From NCBI GenBank assembly GCA_024349245.1, contig JALDNG010000949.1, forward strand, positions 1-64,000: a DNA stretch of 64,000 nucleotides, written 5' to 3'. Position 1 is the stretch's first letter. Every line of letters begins with the position of its first letter. The notes beneath the pieces were generated by a model that worked only from the letters and a program-made list of their open reading frames with translations, did no database searches and was not told where the DNA came from. The stretch is from Neodontobutis hainanensis. Taxonomy: Eukaryota > Chordata > Actinopteri > Gobiiformes > Odontobutidae. This document shows positions 38,487 through 49,074 of this stretch, in pieces. The position numbers were made by a program, and so were the translations under genes.

Positions 38487-40081
38487 TCTGCTGAATATTC
38501 TCTCGGGGCACCACCCAGATTCATAGTTCTGGGAACTAATTATGTTAATAAGTCTCAATCTAAAGGAAGCAAATTCTTCCTTGTTTTGAACATTTCTTAA
38601 TATAAACAAAGAAACCTTTAATGTCTTTTGGGGGTTTTGTTGAAGATTATACAAGTTTAACAATGAATAATGACAGGGAAATGACACAAAGGAATAATTA
38701 GGGACAAATGATGAAGGTAATTAACACAAAACAATGATTGACATGGAACAACTTGTTAGAACCTTTGGTGGAATAAAGTAAGTTTAACCATTGTTTTATG
38801 CTATTTACTTGGAGTTGTTACGGAGGGTAAAGGGACGGTTAGGACGGCTTAATTAAAAGGACTATTGACGGCTTTTGAATGGCGTAGGGAAAAGGTTCTG
38901 CTGGGCCTTATAAAGACAATTATACAGTGTTATCACACCAAACGTCACTGTCACGTGTTCAACTCACTCTTGTCGTTCGGTGGCGCTCAGCTGTCCGGGA
39001 AGGAAAGGTCCAAAGGTCCGCTTTAGAACTTTCCACGCGGGTCCTACAGCTGATGGTTTCAAGCAACCAGATGGTGTCACGTGGTACAACTGATCCCACA
39101 GGGGCCGTGAAGCTCCGTAGCCGGGAAAGAAAGGCAACTTTGATTGTGAATTGTCTTTGAGTGAAAGGCCTTTACCAGCAGTAGAGGTTAACGTCTTTGA
39201 CAAAAAGGTTCGCTGAAGAGGCTTAAAATTTGTCTTTCCTCGATTAACGAGGGCTATCTTTGCTTAGCGCACTCTTTTAAAAAGTAAGGACTACAAAAAT
39301 TCCGTCTTCCGTCTCAGGAATTTGACGTCGTCCAACAGGAAAGTTTTTCAAAACAAAATCAATGCGTTGAGTCTTTAAAAGATGAAAAATTCACGTTTAC
39401 GGTTTGTGCTGCGGGCTAGAAGCTTGAAAGATGCGAAAGTAAATTAAATAGCGGAGATTTAAGAAGATACGCAAGAGCGTAGAAACAAGCTTAAGAGAAG
39501 AAGACACGAGATGAGGCGAGAAGAGCGACCAAGTAGAAGAGGCGAGATAACAAGAAGCAGAGCTAGATTTCCGCGCACAACTTTTGTACTGGCGAAAAGA
39601 GGCATGTTTCACGCGGTTTGGTAAAAGGAGTTTTTCCTAAAGTTTAGCATTTGGGAATAAACTTCTCTGCTCCACCAAATAACAGAAATTAAACACATTT
39701 AAAAACCATATTGCTTTTGCATTGTAGCATAAAGGCATAGGAAATGTTTTTACGATTTTGTTAATACCAAACACATGTGCATTATTCATACATTCCATGC
39801 TTGACCTGAAAACATAGAATAATTCATTTTATTACACAGACAGCTGTAAAGGTGATGAAGAAAGAAGTCTTTTATATTGTTATCACTCAAGATCTTGTAA
39901 GGAACAATATGAAGAGTACACATTAACTACGATAGACTTTAATGCACACTTTTAATGCACATAACATGAAGATGGTCTTCAAATTCGAAGCAGAGTCGTT
40001 ACTCTGCTTAACCAAAAGAGGGCAGTGTTCGATGATTCTAGAGGAATACATCAAAGACATTCTTATTGAGTTGAGGAGTCT

Positions 40082-40083
<2 letters not shown>
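38487..40083. other. Unassigned DNA, possibly old retroelement
   Basis: About 1.6 kb without a convincing gene. The part from 38,930 to 39,650 is less AT-rich and purine-rich near 39,480-39,560, like a retroelement leader, but I could not find paired ends, a primer site or a coding domain. No call is made. Confidence 0.4.

Positions 40084-40158
<75 letters not shown>
40084..40158. repeat. (TG)n microsatellite
   Basis: Uninterrupted TG dinucleotide run of about 75 bp. On the minus strand it lies directly downstream of the terminal exon at 40,174-40,280. Confidence 0.99.
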
Positions 40159-40160
<2 letters not shown>

Positions 40161-40173
40161 GGTGGATGGGACC

Positions 40174-40280
40174 TCAGCCAACATCAAGGTAGATGAAAGA
40201 TGAGCTGGGGTCCTCGTACTGGAGCAGAGTCCGGGGATGGGGGTACACATCACCCAGCAGATGAGAGGTTTGCGTCCACC
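40174..40280 (-). CDS. Probable terminal coding exon of an unidentified gene
   Basis: On the minus strand a strong pyrimidine tract (TTTCTCCTTTCTACCTCCTC) and TAG precede an open exon of about 34 codons. It begins WTQTSHLLGDVYPHP, continues TLLQYEDPSSSFIYL and ends DVG with TGA at 40,176-40,174. The balanced, non-repetitive residue composition and the strong acceptor suggest a real 3' exon. I do not recognise the protein. No upstream exon was identified to the right, so this could also be a retained fragment of a decayed gene. Confidence 0.5.
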
Positions 40281-40706
40281 CTAGGAGGAGGTAGAAAGGA
40301 GAAAAAGTGCTAAATACTACTGAAAACTAGGCAGATGTAATAATAATATGAGCGGTTGAGTGTGTACCTACAGCCAGTGTAAACCTAACCCTATGATGAG
40401 TCAGTCTCCATGCGTTTGGTGAAATAAGTATGTTTTGAAAACCTCAACAGAGTCAGCTTGCTGCACTTCCACCGAGCCCATTCCATAAAAATGGGGCTCT
40501 ATAAGAAAAGGCTCTGTAGACAGCAGACTTCTTCTTCATTCGAGGAAGTTGAAGACTGCAACCCACAAAATAAGAATGGGAGAACCCCCACTGTCCTTCC
40601 CAATCCCACTGCTCTACATGTTCAACAACAGCTACTACCAGATGAACTAGCCTCTGTGATTTTGGATAATAACTAAATAAATATGTCTTCTTCAAATGTT
40701 TTTAAG
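40281..40706. other. Repeat-like spacer
   Basis: Holds a segment from about 40,430 to 40,680 (CCATTCCATAAAAATGGGGC and following) that resembles a dispersed non-coding fish repeat, but I could not define its ends. No gene was recognised. Confidence 0.35.
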
Positions 40707-42316
40707 GATTATTTAGATGAGTGCATGTTGCGACTCTGGGATTTCTTCTGAAACATTGACAAAGATGGCACAATGCAAGTTCCAGTTCTTGAATTCAGAA
40801 AGGCTTTGCAGGTTTGCCATTTTCATCTTAGCCTTTAGAATCAATTTCATGATATTTTATGTACGTGTTTCTTACTTTTTGTCAACAGCACTAGCCAAAG
40901 ACATACAGAATTCATATAGTAATTAAAAGCAAGCCAGAATGTGTCTTTAATACTTGTTTTCGTTAACAGCAATCAACACTACTTTAGGATGGGTACCAGA
41001 GTATTGGAGTGAACCAACTGTTGTTGGGGATCAATTTTGCTGCAGTGTAATGTCATGGGACATTGGATCAGTTCAGGGACATTGGACAGTGGGCGTACTG
41101 ATGGCTAGTTGCATATGTTATTTTATTTTTATTTCATTCAATTTATTTATTTTTTACCTTTGAGAACTGTCTTCTAATATATGTAGGAAACAAGTATGGA
41201 TAATTGGACTGTTTTAAAGCAGGCCTAGTGTTATTATATATCTATGTATGTAATTATTTATATATATATATTATTTTACTTTTCTTTTTATGCAATAATT
41301 TATGTCTACTTTGTTTTTCATGTTTCACTCAGAATTGTTTTCTAACATACGCTTTAAAAGTATTGATAACTTGATTTCCTAATTTTTATTTTTATTTTTC
41401 TCTATTCCATGGACACAGGGATATTGAGTAATGTTTCTAAATAGTCTTGTTACTAAAATATACACATGGTCTATCTGTGTTAGGCACAGGTTGATACAAT
41501 TCAAAGTATTTAATCGCCTGCACCTCTCTAGGACTTAACTGGTCAAAATATATCCTAATGTTGATCCCAACTGTACGTAGTCACCAAGCCCCTGCTTCTT
41601 TGGCTCACATGTTCTGGTCATGTCCAAGCATAGGAATATTCTGGTCTGAGTTATTTAATACATTCACTGACATTTGTAAAAAGAATATTGATCCAGATCC
41701 TATCTTTGCAATATTTGGGGTGGTACACACTAAAGTTGGGTCTCAAGAGGCCAATCTCAATTAATAGCATTCTCTACACTGTTAGCACGCCGATTAATTC
41801 TTACAATTTAGAAATCTCCCACACCTCCAAAACACTCACGTTGTGTGTGCGAAACTATGTCCTTCGTCCAGCTTGAAAAGTTAAGAACTACAGTCCAAAA
41901 CTCATCAGAAAGATTCCAGAATGTATGGCAACCTTTCTTGGATTATTATGAAAATGCATTTGATGCTACATCTTTAGATTAAAACAAAATTAGGTTTTCA
42001 TCTCCCTTCCCCCTTTTTTATTAATAGAGTATAAATATATCTTTTGTTTGTTTTGTTTTGTTGTTGTGTTCTGTATTCATTCTCAGTATGCTTTAGATAA
42101 CTTTGGATGCAAATCTTGACGAAAGGGGATATGTGAGATAATGTCTGCAAAGTGTGAGGCTGGTGGATAGTGATGCCTTGTATAACATAAGAGAATGTTT
42201 GTTGGTTTGTTTGTGTTATGTACAATAAAAACACTTTGAAATAACAAAAATAGGATCGGTACCAGATAGAGGAGCTGATTCAGAGACTTGACCGTGACAG
42301 GACAGGGTTGGTACAG
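40707..42316 (+). pseudogene. EF-hand protein gene fragment, two exons, second split by LINE
   Basis: Exon 1, 40,707-40,811 (acceptor TTTTTAAG, donor GT), encodes DYLDECMLRLWDFF, an in-frame TGA, then NIDKDGTMQVPVLEFRKALQ, which has the D-x-D-G spacing of an EF-hand loop. Exon 2 begins at 40,970 after CGTTAACAG, in phase with exon 1. It reads 31 bases and is then interrupted by an insertion at 41,001. It resumes at 42,267 after a duplicated target, encoding IEELIQRLDRDRTGLVQ before GTGAGT (donor at 42,317). Exon 2 also carries an in-frame TAG just before the target. The gene is therefore broken by two stops and a LINE. It probably belonged to a calcium-binding EF-hand protein; which one I cannot say. 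Confidence 0.7.
41001..42250 (+). mobile_element. L1-type LINE 3' fragment inside an EF-hand exon
   Basis: An insertion flanked by a 16-bp target duplication, TAGGATGGGTACCAGA at 40,985-41,000 and TAGGATCGGTACCAGA at 42,251-42,266, with one mismatch. From about 41,470 it encodes the C-terminal part of an L1-clade ORF2 (IQFKVFNRLHLSR, then after a frame shift ASLAHMFWSCPSIGIFW, ending QPFLDYYENAFDATSLD with stop near 41,980). A 3'UTR, AATAAA (42,234-42,239) and a short A-rich tail follow. The part 41,001-41,470 is not recognised and may be a second element or rearranged LINE. Orientation is the same as the host gene. Confidence 0.8.
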
Positions 42317-42405
42317 GTGAGTCATATTTAATTGACTTATAGAGACGTCAGTGACATGTTACAGCTGTAATCAATGTGACTTTTCTTTCTGTGAGGGACT
42401 AGCAC

Positions 42406-42514
42406 AGATGTCTCTGAATTCTTTTTTCCTTTTTCCTTAAATAAATCACAAAAAGACATCTGTGGTTTTCTCTCAAACTTATTCCACAATAATATATTTA
42501 TTTTTTCAACCACA
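42406..42514 (+). repeat. 5' LTR remnant
   Basis: About 109 bp matching the 3' end of the 3' LTR (48,635-48,742), with one indel and two substitutions, so about 97 percent identity. It includes the AATAAA at 42,440-42,445 and ends in CAACCACA. The upstream 290 bp of the LTR, including promoter sequence, are missing and the host intron begins abruptly at 42,405. Confidence 0.9.
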
Positions 42515-42519
42515 ATTCT

Positions 42520-42537
42520 TGGTGTCAGAAGTGGGAT
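42520..42537 (+). promoter_or_regulatory. Primer-binding site, tRNA-Leu type
   Basis: TGGTGTCAGAAGTGGGAT, five bases after the LTR end. It is complementary to the 3' end (with CCA) of vertebrate tRNA-Leu of the CAG/CAA group as I know it. The 18-base match marks the start of the internal region. Confidence 0.85.
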
Positions 42538-43017
42538 CGAAGATTGACGGCTGGACCCGGCTGAAGGACAAGGGTGTCATCAACCAGACCGCTCCAAGAG
42601 GTCTCCTCTTCCCCACATTTTCTTCTGGGCGGGAGGATTGTCCGATGCCGACCCTCCAATCGTCATCTCTTGATCCAACGTACTCAAATAACCTCCAAAC
42701 GGTATAATTATTACAAATTTATAAAATTAAGAGAAATCATTTTGTAACAGTGTCTAAAGGTGATTTTTGACTGTAACAAAGCCTAGACCAGGAATGGTCT
42801 ATTATTATTACCATAAGTCAGGATTGACTGAGCAGGATTGCCATAAAATGAGTAATAATAATTTCTGAAAGGGTTTTTAGTTGTTTTTAGTTTTGTTAGT
42901 CTTGTGTTGTTGTTTTGTGTTGGTTTTTGTTAGTTTTTGTGTTGGTTTTAGTAGTTCTAAAGTTTCTCTATAATCTGTCTGAACCTTAAATACTGGAGTA
43001 TTTAATCAATCTGAAAT

Positions 43018-44285
43018 ATGGGATCCAATACAAGTAAAACAGTCCTGCAAAGGACTTTTGTGAAAACAATGTGATGTATATGATAGAACCCTGGCCAGGG
43101 AGTTGTGATAAAATGGATGAATGGAAGTTGTATGGTTTTAATGGACGAATGAGTGAAAGTAGTTTGACTGCTTTACGCAATAGAATACAAGATGCACAAA
43201 AGAGACTTATGTCCAAAAATCAGCATACCGAAGCAAATAAAGGAGATTAAAAGACATTATGAATGTTTAGAGATGTGGGAAAAAGCAGCTGAAGAAAAGA
43301 AACAGAAAGAAAAAGAAAACAGGGAAAGAAATTTAAAACACTTAGATACAGTAAAGGGGCCATTTCAAAGCACAGGTTATAAAGCACCTGATAACATAAC
43401 TAATGCGATGTCCTCTTGTTTTCCGAGTCTGACCCAGCCTGTTGGTCCGGCACTCATGAGTGAAGACGATGACCAGACCTACGTCACCGCTCTTGCTGCT
43501 GCACATCTCCACAGTGAAGAAAAGGAGGGCTCCAGAGGCAGAGACAAGCGGCTCAGACTCATGCAGCTTCTGCAACAGCTGCTCAACTGTACCCAGATCT
43601 GACCACCCAAGCTAAAACAAACACCCTGATGAACACTGGACTGTCAAGTCCTGTCACCAAACCTCATCCATATGACTCTGCCACCAGTTCTAAGAACTCT
43701 AACAACCCCTTCACAACTGAACTTTCATCAGACAAATCTTTCTCCTTCCTGTCCCGTCTCATACGAGAAGCAAGACACCTTATGGGGCTGTGTTTCAAGC
43801 TCCTATGATTGAATTTCCGAATCCAGCTCCACCACCACCAGCCCCAGACAATGAAACCAGTACAACGCCAAAGACGACTGGCTGAACACCCTGCGTCTGT
43901 GCTTATGTCTCGCTCACCAGACCCCTCAAGATGGACTCAATTAAGACAATATACCTCCTATTAACAGAGGAGGCGCCACAGTTGGCCAAAAATTCAAACT
44001 GTTCTGTCAAGTGCACAGGCCCACCGGTGCAGAGATCCCTGGTATTCTGAGAATAATCTGCAACTTAGAAGATTACTCAAAAATTCAAGCAGCGGTTGAA
44101 GACCGTGGCGGCATGAACTCCCTCTCCACAATTCAATGGGCAAACAACTGTCCCAAGAAAAGAAGAGACCGAGCTGACCAACGCCCTGACACTGCTCTGA
44201 GTGACCCCAACTGACTGGCTGGTGATGACGAGGAACCGAGGACTTCGCCTGCAAAATGAGATGAGTATAACACACGAAAAGGACA
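43018..44285 (+). pseudogene. Retroviral gag remnant
   Basis: Starts with ATG at 43,018 giving MGSNTSK, a plausible N-myristoylation signal typical of retroviral matrix. The frame then shifts several times. A charged Lys/Glu-rich stretch lies at 43,230-43,340. A capsid-like piece (about 43,980-44,215) contains LRIICNLEDYSKIQAAV. No zinc knuckle (C-x2-C-x4-H-x4-C) was seen. Clearly inactive. Confidence 0.6.
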
Positions 44286-44294
44286 AAATGTGAG

Positions 44295-44714
44295 GTGACC
44301 ACTCCATTGTATGTGTATCAGTGGAAATTGGACCATCTGCTGACTCCAAATATGTTACACAAAGCTAAAGAATACATGAGATCATCCTCTGAATTCATGA
44401 AGGCAACTGCACTACATGTTACAGCGCATGTCTACATGGGTCTAGATGAACAGTATGAAGAAAGCTGGTACCGACAAACTACTGACCGACTCATTCTGAA
44501 TGGAATGTACTTTAACCAAGATTTTTGCGCTTATAATGTTCCATTACCTCACAAACTGTCAAAGCTCCTCAAAATCCAAAACTCAGCCCTGCATGTCTCA
44601 ATAGCCAAACCACATAACAAACAATGTCGTGATGTTGGTCTTTTTATGACAAAATGTTTAAAAGCTACAGATTGGAAACAAGACCCAGAAAACCACTACG
44701 TGATCTTACTCTGA
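44295..44714 (+). CDS. Open frame of 139 codons in retrovirus, two H-x-T/S motifs
   Basis: An uninterrupted frame between gag and the reverse-transcriptase tail. Hydrophobic strands carry LHVTAHV (His41) and, 59 residues later, LHVSIAK (His100). Paired H-hydrophobic-S/T-hydrophobic motifs are the signature of 2H phosphoesterases, so such a fold is possible, but two short motifs are weak evidence. It also contains a short stretch GLFMTKCLKATDW. It is not a standard retroviral domain I can name. It may be the surviving part of a longer polyprotein; the start codon is simply the first ATG. Confidence 0.5.
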   Translation: MTTPLYVYQWKLDHLLTPNMLHKAKEYMRSSSEFMKATALHVTAHVYMGLDEQYEESWYRQTTDRLILNGMYFNQDFCAYNVPLPHKLSKLLKIQNSALHVSIAKPHNKQCRDVGLFMTKCLKATDWKQDPENHYVILL

Positions 44715-45810
44715 AAAAGACATGACACTTCACTCCAAACCCACATGGAGCCTGTGGGTTACTTCTCGACACACCTTGATCCAGTTGCTAGAGGCCACCC
44801 ACCATGTCTCTGTGCTTTAGCAGCCTGTGAAGCAGCAATAATTGCTCTCGTCCCTATGTAGGCTACAGTCATCTCACCCTTTTGCTCCACATGCTGTCTC
44901 CAACATTCTGACTGAACAAAAGACAGCTCACTTGACCCCTGCTCGTCAGCTACGTTACAACACCACCCTTCTGAACCTACCGAATGTTGAGGTTAAACGT
45001 TGTAACACTTTCAACCCTGCTACACTCCTGCCTCTCTCAGAGGAGGGAGAACCTCACTGTTGTCTTTCTGAACTTGACCTTATCTGTCTGCCAAGACTTG
45101 ATTTGACTGACACTCCTCTTTCTAATCCTGAACACATTTTTTATGTAGATGGTTCAGCTTCCAAGGACCCAAACACTCGTTCTGCACACGTTGGATATGC
45201 AGTTGTGGATGATCATGCAACAGTGACGTCATCTCCTCTCAGTCCTCGGTTTTCAGCGCAAGCAGCAGAACTAATTGCCCTGACCAAAGCCTGTCAGTTG
45301 GCATCTGGTAAAACAGTTAACATTTACACAGACAGTCAATATGCATTTGGTGTTCTACACAACCACGCAGCACTTTGGCGCCACAGAAAATTCCTCAAAT
45401 CTGATGGCAAACCCATTTCACACAAAGATTTGATTTCTGATCTTTTATATGCAGTGCTACTCCCATCCGCCGTGGAAGTATGTAAGTGTTCTGCACTTAC
45501 CTCTGCCAAAGACACAGTCTCTCTAGGTAATGCACGAGCAGACGCAGCTGCAAAAGCAGCGTCACTCACACCCTATGTTGTTACATTACTCTCCCAGACA
45601 ACGGCTCAAACTTGCACTCACTCTGACATTGTTTCACTCTCTGATTTGGGCCGCATCTCCACTCCAGCAGACAAAGCTGCTTGGAAAACTGTACAAACAC
45701 AAGTGGTGTTTGGATGGGCCCTAATGGCAATCCATGTCTTCCTCAAGCCCTCTTCCTGCCTTTTGCAAAATTGTTACATGGTGTTGACCACGTATCAAAG
45801 GAGGGAATGA
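44715..45810 (+). pseudogene. Retroviral pol: reverse transcriptase tail and RNase H
   Basis: About 44,740-44,835 encodes YFSTHLDPVARGHPP, matching the connection region after the palm of gammaretrovirus-like reverse transcriptases. The palm, including the YxDD box, is absent. A frame from 44,842 continues through RNase H with its acidic residues in order: FYVDGSA, AELIALTKA, YTDSQYAFG and GNARADAAAKAA, a D-E-D-D set. RNase H itself looks almost intact. A frame change follows toward integrase near 45,700. Confidence 0.85.
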
Positions 45811-46793
45811 GAAAAGACCTTCAAAGACATTGGTTTACTGTGGGGTTTAACGAATTTGCTGAAGATTTTTGCTCAAAATTCTTCATCTTCATCACAATTC
45901 TAAAGGTAACTCCTACAAAACAGATGTTGGAGGTCACAAACCCACCTCCAGGCCTTATGGCCACATTCAAATGGACTTCTTTGAGTTAACACCCTGCGAA
46001 GGTAAGAAATACTGTCTTGTAATAGTTGACATGTTTTCAAAGTGGGTAGAAGCATTCCCAACAAAACACTGCACTGCTGACACAGTAGCAAAAATCCTCT
46101 TAAGCGAAATAATTCCTCGCTGGGGACTTCCAAACCTAATTACGAGTGATAATGGTACTCATTTTGTAAATGACATTCTGAAAACACTGAGTGAACACCT
46201 AAAATTTGACCTGAAAACTCATTGCTCCTACCATCCAGCTTCTGGAGGAGCTGTAGAAAGAGAAAATGGCACTCTGAAACGCAAATTGGCAAAAATATCT
46301 GAATCAACAGGTAACCTGGGTAAAATGTCTGCCTATTGCTTTGATGTACCTGAGGATGAGAGTGCGCGCAAAATAACCTTTCTCCCTTTGAGATAGTGTT
46401 TGGACAACCTCCTGGAATTGGGTTTGGACCCCATCTAAACCTGCAGCACTGGCCAATAGTAGTCTGCCAGACCCAATGATATCCTATTGTATTTCACTCT
46501 CTAAGGTTCTCTCTGATATTAGATCTCAGGTGCTTGATTCCCTGCCCAAACCAGCCACCCACCAGTTCCACAAACTCCAGCCTGCCGACTACATCCTGGT
46601 GAGAAACCTGAGGAAGCGCAGCTGGAGAGACAAACCCTGGTGTGGACCCTATCAGATCCTGCTCACAACCCACACGGCTGTGAAGTTCGCAGAAAGAGCC
46701 CCTTGGATCCATGCACAACACTGCAAGAAGATTCCTCCACCTGACCAGCTCGTCAACTGCTCCCCACTGTCAAAGAGGGGACCCAGTGAATGA
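45700..46793 (+). pseudogene. Retroviral integrase
   Basis: The zinc-binding HHCC region is partly visible (HGVDHVSKEGM, then a degraded Cys pair) near 45,780-45,890. The catalytic core lies in the frame 45,869-46,396 with IQMDFFEL, TSDNGTHF and VERENGTLK, supplying the D, D and E residues. After a frame break, 46,476-46,793 encodes a C-terminal DNA-binding module with WCGPYQILL (GPY/F motif). At least two frame changes make it inactive. Confidence 0.88.
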
Positions 46794-47519
46794 TCACAAA
46801 AGTAAGAGGCTTGTCCGAGAACAAGCTCCTACGTGGGAAATCTGAGGTGAGACCTTAGCTCTACCTCCATCGTTGACTACGTGGGAAGACTGGGGTGAGA
46901 TTTTTGCTCACCTCCTCCGCTGAAACTGCTCTGGTGAATGCAGTTCAACGTTGAGACCAGTGCCGAGAGCTGGTCCCACCTACAATCAAGTTTATGAAAG
47001 ACTCTGTACCACCTGAAGAAATAGAGCTGACCGTTTTCAGCAAAATCGACAGCGTAACTATAACATGTGACACACACTCATCTGTCCCACAGTTCCTCAC
47101 ATCACTGATAACCAGTTTTATACTGACAAATATATATGTATATATATTTATTTATTTATTTTTGGTTCTTTATTGCATTTAAAATTGCTCTAATGATTCA
47201 TTTTGAAGATTTATTAAACAATCATCACATACTCATACATGTAAATGTTATGATAACTGCTTAATTTTATTTTATTTGTTACTATCATTTAATTATTGCT
47301 GTTATTGGACAGATCTTTGAACATTAAAAATTGACGGACATCATTCTTGGCATCCGTTTAGACTCCCAGGCTTGTGTGGTCTAAGGGGAACCACGTGCTT
47401 TTATTACTTTTATCTTTACTTATTGTAATATCTCTACTCTGGCTATTAACTGACCACACTTCCCATTCTACTTATAACACAACTCTGCCAAGTCTGACCA
47501 CGATGACCTTTTAATTTGC

Positions 47520-47703
47520 CAACGAGCCTCTGATACCCTCACTCCAGGCGGGTGGTCTTGGTTCATGGGCGGTGTTTGAAAAACATGGTTAACTAAACTC
47601 GCAGGCCTACTTTTAGTGGCTATTATCCTTCTTTTCCTTGTCTCCTGCTGCATTATCCCGCTCATCCGAAGATTAGTGACTTCTCTTTTAACCTGCAACT
47701 AGC
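47520..47703 (+). pseudogene. Retroviral env, transmembrane remnant
   Basis: A short frame with one internal stop. It includes a Trp-rich juxtamembrane piece, a hydrophobic span (about 47,590-47,670, Leu/Val/Ile-rich with a CC pair) and a short basic tail ending at TAG near 47,701. Surface subunit and fusion peptide are not recognisable; 46,800-47,500 holds only degraded sequence. Not functional. Confidence 0.6.
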
Positions 47704-48333
47704 TAAACTCTATGTTGAATTGCCTCAACATGACAAAGACCACAACCCAGACACCTCTGCTCTTGATTGTGACTCTGTTAATTCTGTTTTATTTGCTCAT
47801 CTATTTGAAGAAGACTAAGTATGACTAAGTATGTTCCTATGTCTGTGTAATACACATGTAATTTTCTTTTGAAGTAGTAATTGTGACATATAGTCACCAA
47901 AGCAATCACAGCTTTTGAACCTGATCATTTTAATTTTTGTTATTTTAGACACGCTAAGGCTAAAATTGTGGACTTACATGTGGTGTTTTTAAATCTTTTC
48001 ACTAATGCTTTCTTTGAGGTAAAGTGTAAATTGACTTTAAGGTTTTTAAGTTTTACAAAGTGATTTGTTTTGTGAATATTTTTCATCTAATGCTTATGTT
48101 TAACCCTAGTGAATTACGCCGCCTGTGAGGGAGGGGCTGTGGTGTTCTTTTCCCAGCGTTAGGTCAGCTACTGATGGTATGAAATGTTTCTGCTTGATTT
48201 AGTCAGCCCTCGGCTGGGTTTTTCGGCACCCACAAAGCTTTTTTCGTAACTCACAAAGCTAAGGTTAATTTGATTTATGTTTTGTAACCTCATTGGCTTT
48301 TGGTTGATTTTGGTTGATCAATTGTGTTTGATC
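47704..48333. other. Retroviral 3' non-coding region
   Basis: AT-rich sequence between the env remnant and the polypurine tract. No open frame or recognisable element. Confidence 0.5.
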
Positions 48334-48345
48334 AAAAGAAGGGAA
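48334..48345 (+). promoter_or_regulatory. Polypurine tract
   Basis: AAAAGAAGGGAA ending two bases before the 3' LTR (TG at 48,347). This is the expected plus-strand primer position for a retrovirus. Confidence 0.8.
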
Positions 48346-48346
48346 T

Positions 48347-48742
48347 TGTAATGGGAAAATGATATTTTCCTCTTTCACATGCTCTGTGCTGTCCTTGACC
48401 GCAGCAGAATGATATGTGCACCACCTGTGCTACTGTTTTCAAACTGATACAATTGTCTTATACAGAGACAAATGCTGATTCATGTTAGACGGCTCACTCT
48501 CTGAGAGCCAGTGTTTCATTTTTCTTATCTGCTGTGATTTCAGTATAAATTCTAATCCTGCCTAGTTAACATTAGGACTGTTCATGCAACCCTGTACACA
48601 GACAGATTTGTATGCTCATTCCTCCTTTTGCAAAAGATGTCTCTGAATTCTTTTTCCTTTTTCCTTAAATAAATCACCAAAAGACATCTGTTGTTTTCTC
48701 TCAAACTTATTCCACAATAATATATTTATTTTTTCAACCACA
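48347..48742 (+). repeat. 3' LTR, 396 bp
   Basis: Begins TGTAATGGG and ends CAACCACA, giving TG...CA ends. It contains a TATA-like TATAAA at 48,544-48,549 and a polyadenylation signal AATAAA at 48,668-48,673, the normal U3-R-U5 order. Its last 108 bp match the truncated 5' LTR. No flanking target duplication can be checked because the other LTR is truncated. Confidence 0.88.
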
Positions 48743-48916
48743 TTTACATTAAACTGATTGTACAATGTTCAAATGTGGAATATACATTTACATTTATATA
48801 CATTTAGTCCTTTAGCAGACGTTTTCCTTTAGAAAGCCTATTATATATGTTCATATATACTCATACTTGTGTAGATGTGTCACATTGAGCAGTTCTGGCC
48901 TGTGAACAGATTTTAT

Positions 48917-49074
48917 GGAGGTGGCAGAGTGGTTAGCACTCAGGCCTAACAGCAAGAAGGTCCTGGGTTCAATTCCCATCCAGGACAGGGCCTTTCTGTG
49001 TGGAGTTTGCATGTTCTCCCTGTGTCTGCGTAGGTTTCCTCCGGGTACTCGGTTTCCCCTACCACCAAAAACAT
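48917..49074 (+). mobile_element. tRNA-headed SINE (V-SINE-like)
   Basis: A tRNA-like head with A box (TGGCAGAGTGGTTAGCACT) and B box (GGTTCAATTCC) is followed by the conserved segment TTTGCATGTTCTCCC, GTGTCTGCG and TTTCCTCCGGGTACTC. That segment is typical of a widespread vertebrate SINE core which I know as the V-SINE central domain. It ends near ACCAAAAACAT. The 36-codon open frame across it is not a gene. Confidence 0.75.

Larger units (their letters stand above)
42406..48742 (+). mobile_element. Decayed endogenous retrovirus
   Basis: Retroviral order on the plus strand: partial 5' LTR, primer-binding site, gag remnants, an unassigned open frame, a reverse-transcriptase tail, RNase H, integrase with C-terminal GPY-type module, a scrap of env, polypurine tract and full 3' LTR. 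Multiple frame changes and stops, plus deletions (protease, most of reverse transcriptase, nearly all env), make it non-functional. The domain order and the polymerase tail resemble gamma/epsilon-type fish retroviruses. It sits in the intron after the broken EF-hand exon, in the same orientation. Confidence 0.9.

Noticed and set aside
38930..39650. A second retroviral LTR or leader
   Set aside because: No paired repeat, primer-binding site or coding domain was found nearby.
41001..41164. Coding frame at 40,954-41,163 as an EF-hand gene exon
   Set aside because: It crosses from the host exon into inserted DNA at 41,001, so most of it is not host coding sequence.
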